Made by a program: the position numbers and the translations under genes. A stretch of DNA of 64,000 bases, taken from NCBI RefSeq assembly GCF_009711465.1, contig NZ_SMME01000873.1, positions 39,120 through 103,119 on the forward strand, written 5' to 3'. This DNA is from Parendozoicomonas verongulae. GTDB lineage: Bacteria > Pseudomonadota > Gammaproteobacteria > Pseudomonadales > Endozoicomonadaceae. The notes under the pieces are model-generated. The model was not told the origin of the DNA. It did no database searches and saw nothing but the letters and a program-made list of their open reading frames with translations. Shown here piece by piece: positions 45,643 through 53,951 of this stretch (positions are counted from its first letter, which is position 1; each line of letters opens with the position of its first letter).

Positions 45643-47715
45643 ATGCCGGAACTCAAGGCGTACTTTTCTTTCCGTCACACTTTGGAATATCGTGTGGCAG
45701 TAATGCGCAACCGGATTGCCTGGATTGATTACCACAAAGGTCAGCATGAATTATTTATTCAGGATCTTCCCGATGGAAAACGGCAAAGAGTGCTCTGCAG
45801 TGATGGCGACGATGGCCAGCCACTGCGCTTGATCGACTTCTCACCATCCGGACACTATCTACTCCTTACCCAGGGTGCATTTTCTGATGATGGTTTACCC
45901 TGCCCAAACCCGAGACAACAAACTATTCCGCCAACTGGTCAGCTCAAACTGCTGGATCTGGACAATCACAGGGAACCGGAAATTATTGCAGGCGCAATGA
46001 AAGCGCGGGTGGTGCCGGATGATTCGGCCATTACCTGGGTGATTGATGGCACTGTTTATCTTCGCGCTATTACCCAGCCTGCAATATCTAAACTGTTTTC
46101 CCTGCGGGGGCAGATTCAGGAAATCAGTTGGTCGGCCAACAGCCGGCACCTGGCTTTTGTCTGTCAGCGTGATGAACACTCCCTGCTCGGCATTTATACC
46201 CGTGGAGAAAAACATATTCGCTGGATATCCCCAGCCTTTGATCGAGATCTGCATCCATGCTGGTCGCCAGATTCCCGCCACCTTGCCTTTATCCGTTTTC
46301 TGGGGCCGGATATGGACATCGCCGAGAAGTTATTCTCTGAGCAGGCTGATAGTTTCTCCGTGATGCTCTTGAACGTGGACACTGGCAAGGTGAAACCGGT
46401 ATGGGAGAGCAGCCTTGAGAAACCGGCAGGATTGTCTTTGCAGTACGGCCAGCGCTCACTGGCCTGGCTGGGGAACCAGCGGCTGCTGTTCTCCCATGAC
46501 AGCACAGGCTGGGATCATATCTATCAGCACAACCTTTCCGATGACCACTGTTCGCCAGTCACTGAAGGTTCATGGCTGGTTCAGGATTATTCCACTAACC
46601 CGACAACCAACCGGAACACAGCTCTTCTTGCCTTCAGCCACAACCGTAAGCGCCGCCACCAGTACGCTTTAGATGTTCTTGATATCACAGCTTTAGAAGA
46701 GGACGCCCTCTCTCGGCACAAAAAGCTGCATCTCGCTGATGACAAACAATACTGGCAACCCAGCCCAACAGCAGATGGCCGCTATCTGATTTATCTCACC
46801 GGTAACGCCAGTAAGCCCTGTCAGGTTGGTGTACTGAATATGGAAACCAGCCAGTACACCCACCTTCCGGACACCGGGGACTACAAACAGGTAATGGCCG
46901 AAGAGTTCCTTCCGGCCACCAACGAAGTCATTCGTTCACAGGATCGCAACACCTGTCACGGTCAACTATTCAAACCCAGAGGGAAAGGCCCCTTCCCTGC
47001 GGTGCTGAATATTCACGGTGGCCCCTGGTTGCAGAGTTTGCCTGGCTTCCACCCAAAGCTGGATCTGAGTTTCCAATACGCCTTTTGCCAACTTCTGGCA
47101 CACTGCGGCTTTATGGTTCTGGATATCAATTATCGGGGAGCCAGCGGTTACGGTAAACTGTTCCGTCAGGCTGCGGAACGGGGATGGGATGGCGCCAGCG
47201 ACTACCAGGACGTACAGGCTGCCGGCCACTGGTTGAGCCGCCAGCCAGATGTGGATCGTACCCGCATCGGCATTCTGGGAGAATCCTGGGGCGGCTACCT
47301 CAGCGCCATGGCGCTGGCGAAAGACAGTAGTCTGTTCCGAGCTGGCGTTGTGATTAATGGCTGTCACAGTTTCCCTCGAGAGCTGCGCAAACCCCACTGG
47401 GCCTCCCGCCTGTTCAACAGTGATCAGGGAGAAATAGCCACCGAAGCTATTGCACGTGCAAAAATCGCAGAAGACTCCTCACCCTGGGGCTGGTTGGAAC
47501 ACTGGATGAGTCCGGTGCTACTGGTTCATGGGGATGATGATCGCACCGTCAGTTTTTCAGAAAGCCAGTACCTGGCCCATGCCCTGCGCTGCCAGTGCGT
47601 GGAAGTGGAAACTCTGGCCCTTCCCGATGAAGGCCACCAGTTTCTGCTCCATGAATCCTGGCTGAAAGCCGGTCGCCGGACACTGGCCTTTTTGCAGAAG
47701 CATTTGCAGGATTAG
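45643..47715 (+). CDS. S9-family prolyl-oligopeptidase-like serine peptidase
   Basis: Protein of 690 aa without a signal peptide. The N-terminal 420 residues form a repeated-strand beta-propeller (TolB-like blades such as WSPDSRHLAFI and WSANSRHLAFV). The C-terminal alpha/beta-hydrolase has oxyanion motif NIHGGPW, nucleophile GESWGG (Ser548), Asp633 in HGDDDRTV and His665 in DEGHQFL. Acylaminoacyl-peptidase or dipeptidyl-peptidase-like cleavage of short peptides is expected. It stands alone. Confidence 0.9.
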   Translation: MPELKAYFSFRHTLEYRVAVMRNRIAWIDYHKGQHELFIQDLPDGKRQRVLCSDGDDGQPLRLIDFSPSGHYLLLTQGAFSDDGLPCPNPRQQTIPPTGQLKLLDLDNHREPEIIAGAMKARVVPDDSAITWVIDGTVYLRAITQPAISKLFSLRGQIQEISWSANSRHLAFVCQRDEHSLLGIYTRGEKHIRWISPAFDRDLHPCWSPDSRHLAFIRFLGPDMDIAEKLFSEQADSFSVMLLNVDTGKVKPVWESSLEKPAGLSLQYGQRSLAWLGNQRLLFSHDSTGWDHIYQHNLSDDHCSPVTEGSWLVQDYSTNPTTNRNTALLAFSHNRKRRHQYALDVLDITALEEDALSRHKKLHLADDKQYWQPSPTADGRYLIYLTGNASKPCQVGVLNMETSQYTHLPDTGDYKQVMAEEFLPATNEVIRSQDRNTCHGQLFKPRGKGPFPAVLNIHGGPWLQSLPGFHPKLDLSFQYAFCQLLAHCGFMVLDINYRGASGYGKLFRQAAERGWDGASDYQDVQAAGHWLSRQPDVDRTRIGILGESWGGYLSAMALAKDSSLFRAGVVINGCHSFPRELRKPHWASRLFNSDQGEIATEAIARAKIAEDSSPWGWLEHWMSPVLLVHGDDDRTVSFSESQYLAHALRCQCVEVETLALPDEGHQFLLHESWLKAGRRTLAFLQKHLQD

Positions 47716-47734
47716 GGGCGTTACGCGAAAAATA

Positions 47735-48232
47735 TCAAAGCTTATTTTTCTTCCGGAACTTACGGGATTTTCCCTGCACCATTTTCTTCTTAAGTGGCTG
47801 CAGGTGATCAATAAACAGCTTGCCATCCAGATGATCAATTTCGTGCTGCAGGCACTCGGCCAGCAGGCCGCGTCCCTCCACATTAAATAACGTCCCGTAA
47901 CGATCCTGCGCCCTCACTTTCACCCACTGTGACCGGAGAACAGAGGCATAAGCACCAGGAACAGACAGGCAACCCGCATCCATCTTTTGCTGCCCTTCCC
48001 TTTCGACAATGTCCGGATTGACAATCACAAAAGGGTTCTGGGCGAGGTCTATTACCGAAACCCTCAGAGACACACCAATCTGCGGAGCGGCCAGCCCACA
48101 GCCGTTATTGGCGTACATGGTCTCAAACATATCATCCACAAGAGTCTGAAATTCTGCCCCAAAATCATTCACGCTCTGAGCTCGAGTACGCAATACCGGA
48201 TCTGGCTCATACACCATGAATCTGATTGCCAT
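47735..48232 (-). CDS. def: Peptide deformylase
   Basis: Fe2+-dependent hydrolase of 165 aa removing the formyl group from nascent proteins. Motif 1 GCGLAAPQIG, motif 2 AGCLSVPG (usual EGCLS, here Ala in place of Glu) and motif 3 QHEIDHLDG with the two His ligands are present. The C-terminal tail is strongly basic (KKKMVQGKSRKFRKKNKL). The start at 48232 follows GGGAG; the frame is open to 48292. It is not next to fmt, so it may be a second deformylase. Confidence 0.9.
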   Translation of the reverse strand: MAIRFMVYEPDPVLRTRAQSVNDFGAEFQTLVDDMFETMYANNGCGLAAPQIGVSLRVSVIDLAQNPFVIVNPDIVEREGQQKMDAGCLSVPGAYASVLRSQWVKVRAQDRYGTLFNVEGRGLLAECLQHEIDHLDGKLFIDHLQPLKKKMVQGKSRKFRKKNKL

Positions 48233-48276
48233 ACATTCTCCCGCTGAATCGTCGATGCGCCCCAAGCATAGACACC

Positions 48277-48292
48277 TAAGTACCCGGACCAT
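48277..48292 (+). repeat. Single copy of the 16-bp dispersed motif
   Basis: TAAGTACCCGGACCAT, taken as the reference form of the repeat, lies upstream of def. Confidence 0.45.
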
Positions 48293-48327
48293 CGATGAAA
48301 AGGCCGAGGCGGGGAGTTGGTATTTAT

Positions 48328-48358
48328 AAGCTGGGTTAGCGAAGGTAACCCAGCTTAC
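48328..48358 (-). terminator. Perfect 12-bp hairpin after the SPOR gene
   Basis: TAAGCTGGGTTA and TAACCCAGCTTA pair perfectly with a 7-nt loop, directly downstream of the SPOR-domain gene and upstream of def. A/T-rich sequence follows on the minus strand. Confidence 0.6.
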
Positions 48359-48366
48359 AGAGAGCT

Positions 48367-49026
48367 TTACTTCTGCCGTAAAAGCATGGTTTCCAGACCT
48401 TGGGAAGCAAGTTTCTGGCGGGTGCTGTTCACCTCTGGCTCACTATGGAACGGGCCCAGCTGAACCCGGTACCATCTCTCACCGCCGCGAACAGTAACCG
48501 CCTCAACCCGTGACTGGAAGCCTGTCAGCAGCAGTTGTGCGTGCAGACGCTCAGCATCTCCGGAGTTACGGAATGAACCGGCCTGCAACAGGAACTTGAC
48601 ACTTCCAGCGGCAGGGTTTGCCGTGACAGCAGATGGCCTGGAGCTTACCGTTTCAGGTACAGGTTTAACCTCTTTTACTGCAGGCCTGGCTGCTACTACA
48701 GGCTTCTTGGCAGGCTCTGCCTGAGAGGTCCCGGCTGCAGTATTCTTGGAAGGAACAACCACTTCGGATTCCGGCAGCAATGTATAAAAATCAAATACCG
48801 GCCCTTTGTTCTCAGGCTCTTTGCTCTTGGCTGTCGAGGAGGGGTTAAGCTCTGGCATCACTCCCACATTCGGCGAGAGTTCCAACAGCATCATGCTAAA
48901 ACCACCAATGGCAATGCCGGCTATCAGCCAAAGCCACCCTGGCACTCTTAATGAGGATGAGTCGGCCTTTTTTTGCTTTTTGCCGCTGCCAGCCTGTTTA
49001 CCAGTCCTTCTTTTAGCGCCCGCCAT
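48367..49026 (-). CDS. SPOR-domain protein (FtsN-like)
   Basis: Bitopic inner-membrane protein of 219 aa: a basic cytoplasmic tail (AKRRTGKQAGSGKKQKK), one transmembrane helix (about 30-50), a Pro/Ala/Lys-rich periplasmic linker and a C-terminal SPOR domain (KFLLQAGSFRNSGDAERLHAQLL, VQLGPFHSEPEVNSTRQKL) that binds denuded septal peptidoglycan. The layout is that of FtsN and of the SPOR gene often found beside argS. It is divergent from argS here. The frame is open to 49044; the ATG at 49026 is preferred. Confidence 0.87.
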   Translation of the reverse strand: MAGAKRRTGKQAGSGKKQKKADSSSLRVPGWLWLIAGIAIGGFSMMLLELSPNVGVMPELNPSSTAKSKEPENKGPVFDFYTLLPESEVVVPSKNTAAGTSQAEPAKKPVVAARPAVKEVKPVPETVSSRPSAVTANPAAGSVKFLLQAGSFRNSGDAERLHAQLLLTGFQSRVEAVTVRGGERWYRVQLGPFHSEPEVNSTRQKLASQGLETMLLRQK

Positions 49027-49461
49027 ATCTCCCTCAGAGGACAAATAATAACCTTGATGAAATGATTACCCATCGTGCCATAAACAGCCATAAGCCAAAA
49101 GAGCTCATGAAGAGCAGTTCAGGATAATAGTCATGAATATGAGGCCTGACCGTCTTGTGAGCGTTATGGAATTCCGCTAGCATGCAGGGCATGATGACAG
49201 CCAAAGACCCCAGTTTTACAATATTTTTTGCACACGCGTATTCAACGCCGGCGCAGAGAACCGGCATTGTACCTGCCGGGGTTACTGTAGTTGATCATTT
49301 TATTGCTGAAAACAGCACCCGCCTGAATTTTCTCCGACGACGAAACAACTGATTTCATCAGATAAATTCGTTGTTGGCGCGATGTTCTCATCGCTGCCAC
49401 CAAAACCGGCCAAACACCTAAACTTACTGAAATCTGCACAGCCTGAATTAAGGATTGCTCC
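49027..49461. other. 435-bp divergent intergenic region, SPOR gene / argS
   Basis: No convincing gene. It must carry promoters for both flanking genes. A 77-codon minus-strand frame (49034-49267) spans part of it, with only a weak AGG before the ATG and no recognisable similarity; it could be a small membrane protein but is not called. The inverted sequence GCCGGCGCAGAGAACCGGC at about 49250 can fold weakly. Confidence 0.4.
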
Positions 49462-51204
49462 ATGAACGTGCTCAAGTTCCTTGACCAAAAGATATCCGCC
49501 GCCCTCGTGGCTGCTGGCGCTCCTGCCGACAGTCCGGCCATGGTTCGCCAAAGCGCCCGCGTACAGTTCGGCGACTATCAGTCCAATGGCGTTATGCCAG
49601 TGGCCAAGAAGCTGGGCATGAACCCTCGCGAGCTGGCTCAGAAGGTTATCGACAACCTGGACCTGACTGAAGCTGCTGACAAAATTGAAATCGCTGGCCC
49701 CGGCTTTATTAACATTTTTCTGAAGCCTGAGTGGATGGCTGAGAAGCTGTCTGGTTATGTTCAGGACGATCGTGCAGGCGTTGAAGAAGCCGCGACCAGG
49801 CAGACCATCGTCGTTGACCTGTCTGCTCCCAACGTTGCTAAGGAAATGCACGTAGCACACCTGCGTTCCACAGTTATTGGTGATGCTGTTTCCAAGACTC
49901 TGGAATTTCTGGGTCACAAAGTTGTGCGCGCTAACCACATTGGCGACTGGGGCACCCAGTTCGGCATGTTGATTGCCCACCTGGAAGACCTGCAGAAAGA
50001 TAACCCGGATGTTATGAACTCAGAACTGGGTGATCTGGAAAACTTCTACCGCGAGTCTAAAAAGCATTATGACAGTGACGAAGAGTTTGCCAAGCGTGCA
50101 CGTAACTATGTGGTGAAGCTGCAGGGCGGCGACGAGTGGTGTCTGACCCAGTGGAAAAAGCTGGTTGACGTGACCATGGAGCAGAACCTGAACACCTACA
50201 AGCGTCTGGGCGTGAACATCACAGCCAGGGACACTATGGGTGAGAGCATGTACAACGACATGCTGCCTGCCATAGTAGAAGATATGAAAGGCAAAGGTCT
50301 GGCGGTAGAAGACGACGGCGCCATGGTTGTTTACCTGGATGAGTACAAGAACAAAGATGGCGACCCAATGGGCGTTATCGTTCAGAAGCGCGACGGTGGC
50401 TTCCTGTACACCACCACAGACATCGCCTGTGCCAGGTACCGTTACGAAAACCTCGGTGCAGACCGTGTGCTGTACTACATCGATGCCCGTCAGGCGCAGC
50501 ATCTGCAGCAGGCCTGGACCATCGTTCGCAAGGCTGGCTACGTACCTGAGCACGTGACTCTGGAGCACCATGCCTTCGGCATGATGCTGGGCAAAGACAA
50601 CAAGCCGTTCAAGACCCGTGCTGGCGGTGTTGTAAAACTGGCCAGCCTGCTGGACGAAGCCACTGCCCGTGCGACCAGGCTGATCGAAGAGAAGAGCGGC
50701 GACATGCCTGCAGAACAGAAGGCGGAAGTCATCAACGCTATCGCCATGGGTTCCGTGAAGTACTCCGACCTCTCCAAGAACCGGACCAGCGACTACGTGT
50801 TCGAGTGGGACAACATGCTGTCCTTCGAAGGCAACACCGCGCCTTACATGATGTACGCCTACACCCGTGTACAGAGCATCTTCCGCAAGGCTGGCGTTGA
50901 TGTTGCAGCACTGGGCGGCGACATAGCTATCAAGGAAGACGCAGAGCGCGAACTGGCTATCAAGCTGATGCAGTTCAGTGAAGCCGTAGAAGGCGTTGCC
51001 CGTGAAGGTATGCCACACATTCTGTGCGCTTACCTGTTCGAGCTGGCTGGCTGTTTTATGAAATTCTACGAGTTCTGCCCAGTCAATAAGGTCGACGTAC
51101 CTGCCGACGTGAAAACCAGCCGTCTGCAGCTGTGTGCCCTGACAGCCCGCACCCTGAAGCTGGGCCTGGGTTGTATCGGTATTGAGACTGTTGAGCAGAT
51201 GTAA
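49462..51204 (+). CDS. argS: Arginyl-tRNA synthetase
   Basis: Class I synthetase of 580 aa. The N-terminal additional domain is followed by the HIGH-type motif [18 protein letters not shown], the catalytic core and the degenerate KMSKS region of arginyl enzymes ([18 protein letters not shown]), then the helical anticodon-binding domain ending [16 protein letters not shown]. Codon use looks strongly biased, fitting high expression. A classic terminator follows. Confidence 0.97.
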   Translation: MNVLKFLDQKISAALVAAGAPADSPAMVRQSARVQFGDYQSNGVMPVAKKLGMNPRELAQKVIDNLDLTEAADKIEIAGPGFINIFLKPEWMAEKLSGYVQDDRAGVEEAATRQTIVVDLSAPNVAKEMHVAHLRSTVIGDAVSKTLEFLGHKVVRANHIGDWGTQFGMLIAHLEDLQKDNPDVMNSELGDLENFYRESKKHYDSDEEFAKRARNYVVKLQGGDEWCLTQWKKLVDVTMEQNLNTYKRLGVNITARDTMGESMYNDMLPAIVEDMKGKGLAVEDDGAMVVYLDEYKNKDGDPMGVIVQKRDGGFLYTTTDIACARYRYENLGADRVLYYIDARQAQHLQQAWTIVRKAGYVPEHVTLEHHAFGMMLGKDNKPFKTRAGGVVKLASLLDEATARATRLIEEKSGDMPAEQKAEVINAIAMGSVKYSDLSKNRTSDYVFEWDNMLSFEGNTAPYMMYAYTRVQSIFRKAGVDVAALGGDIAIKEDAERELAIKLMQFSEAVEGVAREGMPHILCAYLFELAGCFMKFYEFCPVNKVDVPADVKTSRLQLCALTARTLKLGLGCIGIETVEQM

Positions 51205-51230
51205 ATCACTCGTTTCCTCTTTGTGAAACT

Positions 51231-51260
51231 AAAAACGCCAGCGTTATGCTGGCGTTTTTA
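51231..51260 (+). terminator. Rho-independent terminator after argS
   Basis: AAAAACGCCAGC-GTTAT-GCTGGCGTTTTT: a 12-bp stem with a 5-nt loop and U-tract, also usable in the opposite direction by the gene ending at 51278. Confidence 0.93.
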
Positions 51261-51277
51261 GTTGTTGTTTTGAGTTG

Positions 51278-51586
51278 TTACTGGAAAACCGGAGCAGGCT
51301 TATTATGTTCCTCGCAATAGTCAGCCATGGTATCGGTAGTCAGCTTGTCGTACTCATCACTCCACAGAGGCGTGTCGGAACCACAGCTATCCTGCCAACC
51401 ATCGTCACAATGAAAGCTGTGTGCTGGGCCTGATACCCAAATACTGCTTTCTGCATGCCCTGGTTCAGCACAACAGAGAAAGTGAGAGTCTATATCTGAC
51501 GCTTCGCCGCAGTTAGCGTTTCCATAACCAAAACATATTCCGGAGAAAGATAATCCGGCCAGAAGTGCAACACCTACAGCTTTCAT
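51278..51586 (-). CDS. Small exported cysteine-rich protein, unknown
   Basis: A 102-aa protein with a signal peptide (MKAVGVALLAGLSFSGICFG). The mature part of about 80 residues has six cysteines (NANCGE, FLCCAE, FHCDD, DSCGS, DYCEE), is acidic and Trp-containing, and lacks membrane helices, so a disulfide-stabilised secreted or periplasmic fold is likely. AGGTG lies upstream of the ATG; the frame is open to 51676 but has no signal there. No family recognised. It shares the bidirectional terminator with argS. Confidence 0.7.
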   Translation of the reverse strand: MKAVGVALLAGLSFSGICFGYGNANCGEASDIDSHFLCCAEPGHAESSIWVSGPAHSFHCDDGWQDSCGSDTPLWSDEYDKLTTDTMADYCEEHNKPAPVFQ

Positions 51587-51755
51587 TTTACAACACCTGT
51601 TGTTTACCCATGAAGGACGCAATGTAGTGTAGTCAATCTCCCAGATGCTTCCTGTCAACTTTGCAAAATATATCAATCAGCTGACTTGCGAGATCGAAGT
51701 TTAGCCAATCGATGCCAGGGTCTGTTGAGGTCTTATCCACACAAAAATGAGCGAA

Positions 51756-51785
51756 GGGCCCTTATTGAATACTCGATAAAGGCCC
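51756..51785 (-). terminator. Hairpin after slt
   Basis: GGGCCTTTAT and ATAAGGGCCC-type arms (10 bp with one mismatch) around a 10-nt loop, just past the slt stop on the minus strand; a T-containing stretch follows about 10 nt on. Confidence 0.55.
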
Positions 51786-51786
51786 C

Positions 51787-53811
51787 TCAGGGATAAGACG
51801 CTATCAGTGTTTTCTCAGCAGGCGTTAAAGCCAGCCTCATGCTCTCATCCGGTGAAAACATCGTGGCTTCTCCCTGCTCCCGAAGGCTGTAGATAACCCG
51901 AAATGCCAGAACATTCTTCACATAACGGCGGGTCTCATCGTAGGGAATGGTTTCAATCCACACATCCAGTGGCAGATGTCCGCGAGCACGCAGCCATCGC
52001 CGTACAGCAGAGCCTCCCGCATTATAGGCAGCAGTGGCAAAAACCCGGTTATCTTCAAACTGTCTGGTCAGCCACTCCAAATGAGCTGTTCCCAATGCAA
52101 TATTGGTTTCCGGTTTATACAGTTCTGAAGCTTTTTTGAACGGAATCTGTTTTTGTCGGGCAGCTTGCCTGGCAGTAGAGGGAATCAGCTGCATTAACCC
52201 GCGCGCACCTGCATGGGAGTGTGCCGCTGGGTTGAACGCACTCTCCTGTCGGGCGATAGAAACGACCCAGGAATAATCAATTCCACGCTTTTGGGCATAG
52301 TGGGAAAACAGATGTTCCTGTGGTGAGGGGAAGCGCACATCCAGATCATTCCACATCGCCTCACGGGCTGCAGCCATAATTGCCTGATGATGCCAGCCCA
52401 GTTGATGAGCCAGATAAGGCAGCAATCTGCGCTCCTGAACGGTTAAGCGAGGCTTTATGCGGTTCAGCTCCGATTGCACCTGAACCATACGATCCAGAGC
52501 CAGCCACTCTTTTATGCGCGCAAAACCATTGTGGCGTGCCATCAACTGATTCAATTCTGCTTGTGAATGACGGGCAGACTGGTGATTAAGCTGGAAAGGT
52601 TTACCTGTTAGATCTGCCACCAGAAAACCATAGAAGCTGCGCTCCTGACGCAAGCGATCCAACGTACCAGACACTTCTTTTTCAGGCGGCACAAGAAGAG
52701 AAGAAGGGCTGAGTTTAATATTCGCCACTTCCTGCCAGTAGCTCCAGCTTGCGTGTTGTTGTTCAGCCTCTGGGAGCTGTTGAATATTGCGCTTAACGGA
52801 TTCCCAGTCTTGCTGCTCTAATGCCAGACGCACACGCCACTTGGTAACGTCCGTATATTTATACTCTGGGTCGATACGAGCAATCTGCTCCTCTGCATGC
52901 TCGGTAAAACGTTTGGCAAAACGCAGTGCCAGACGCTTATCCAGGTTGCCTCTGACGTCAGGCGCAAAAGGATGTTTGTCCCGTAGAGTCAACCACAGAT
53001 CAAGGGCTTTATCGTGGTTATGGGGAATCTGTCGCTTCACGCCATACACCATAATCTGACGATGCTTTGCCTGAGTTCCATCCAGCAACGAAGCTTTCTT
53101 TAACAATGCAGGATTGCGATAAACACGCCAGAACAATTGGGTATCATCTTTGTAAAACGGCTGGGTAATGCTGCGATCGATATAACGGGCCAGAGACGTT
53201 TTCCCGTTAGCCACGGCCAGCCAGAAGCGCTGGGATGCCAGACTCTGGGTGAGTTGTCCGGCCTTCTTCCACTGGTGAAACAAGGGGTCGCAAGCCTTAT
53301 TCTGAGACTTTCCAACCAGCCATAGATTTTGTGCACGTTGCCAGGCGGCAGATTGATTACCTGTTGCCAGCAATGCTCGTCCCTGCAGGCACTGATACCG
53401 CACTCCAGGTTGCTTTTCCAGCCTGTTATAAGCCTGCAGATAAGCTTGCCAGCGCTGTTTGCGGGCCAGCCAGCCTAACCATTTGTACTGAATGCGAGAA
53501 GATTGAGGCAGCCTGGGGTTATCCGCTACAAAGGTATCAATATCCTGTTGGGAAATATGGCTGAGGCGATTTTTAAGAAACAGGTATTCCAAATGTCCGG
53601 CAAGAGGATACTCGTCCAGTGTTTCTTTATGCTGTTGATAAAGCGTATTGCTGCCACTTTCCAGAGAAAGTTCCACTTGCTGAAACAGCGTCCGCTGCTC
53701 TGAAATATTGGAAGGAGAACTGGGAAGGTTAATACTGGCCACACTGGAAAAGCTGGTACTTAAAACAAACAGTCCAACCACACGGGAAATAAAACAAAAG
53801 GGTGCTTTCAT
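51787..53811 (-). CDS. slt: Soluble lytic murein transglycosylase (Slt70-like)
   Basis: Periplasmic enzyme of 674 aa cleaving the MurNAc-GlcNAc bond to form 1,6-anhydro ends. A signal peptide (MKAPFCFISRVVGLFVLSTSFSSVAS) is followed by a long alpha-superhelical U-domain (about 40-480) and the C-terminal SLT domain: catalytic Glu in ARQESAFNP, then GARGLMQLIP, NIALGTAHLEWL and ATAAYNAGGSAVRRWL. The frame extends 18 codons upstream to an ATG at 53865 with no ribosome site; the start at 53811 gives a normal signal peptide, though AGGAG is about 11 nt away. Confidence 0.93.
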   Translation of the reverse strand: MKAPFCFISRVVGLFVLSTSFSSVASINLPSSPSNISEQRTLFQQVELSLESGSNTLYQQHKETLDEYPLAGHLEYLFLKNRLSHISQQDIDTFVADNPRLPQSSRIQYKWLGWLARKQRWQAYLQAYNRLEKQPGVRYQCLQGRALLATGNQSAAWQRAQNLWLVGKSQNKACDPLFHQWKKAGQLTQSLASQRFWLAVANGKTSLARYIDRSITQPFYKDDTQLFWRVYRNPALLKKASLLDGTQAKHRQIMVYGVKRQIPHNHDKALDLWLTLRDKHPFAPDVRGNLDKRLALRFAKRFTEHAEEQIARIDPEYKYTDVTKWRVRLALEQQDWESVKRNIQQLPEAEQQHASWSYWQEVANIKLSPSSLLVPPEKEVSGTLDRLRQERSFYGFLVADLTGKPFQLNHQSARHSQAELNQLMARHNGFARIKEWLALDRMVQVQSELNRIKPRLTVQERRLLPYLAHQLGWHHQAIMAAAREAMWNDLDVRFPSPQEHLFSHYAQKRGIDYSWVVSIARQESAFNPAAHSHAGARGLMQLIPSTARQAARQKQIPFKKASELYKPETNIALGTAHLEWLTRQFEDNRVFATAAYNAGGSAVRRWLRARGHLPLDVWIETIPYDETRRYVKNVLAFRVIYSLREQGEATMFSPDESMRLALTPAEKTLIASYP

Positions 53812-53951
53812 TGAGCTTTTGGCTCCTGAGCTTTTGGCAGCCCGGTGAACGAGCCTTTTTTTCATTATGCGTTAAGCCTATGCCAGGATGGCGCAGGTAC
53901 TCAATAAAATTCCCTTCCCCTTTACAAAAAAACAAAGTTCTCAGCCAGTGC

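Noticed and set aside
49034..49267. 77-codon minus-strand frame upstream of the SPOR gene
   Set aside because: Weak ribosome site and no similarity; it occupies the shared promoter region of two divergent genes.
50020..51018. 332-codon frame opposite argS
   Set aside because: Antisense shadow of a highly biased housekeeping gene; no independent coding evidence.
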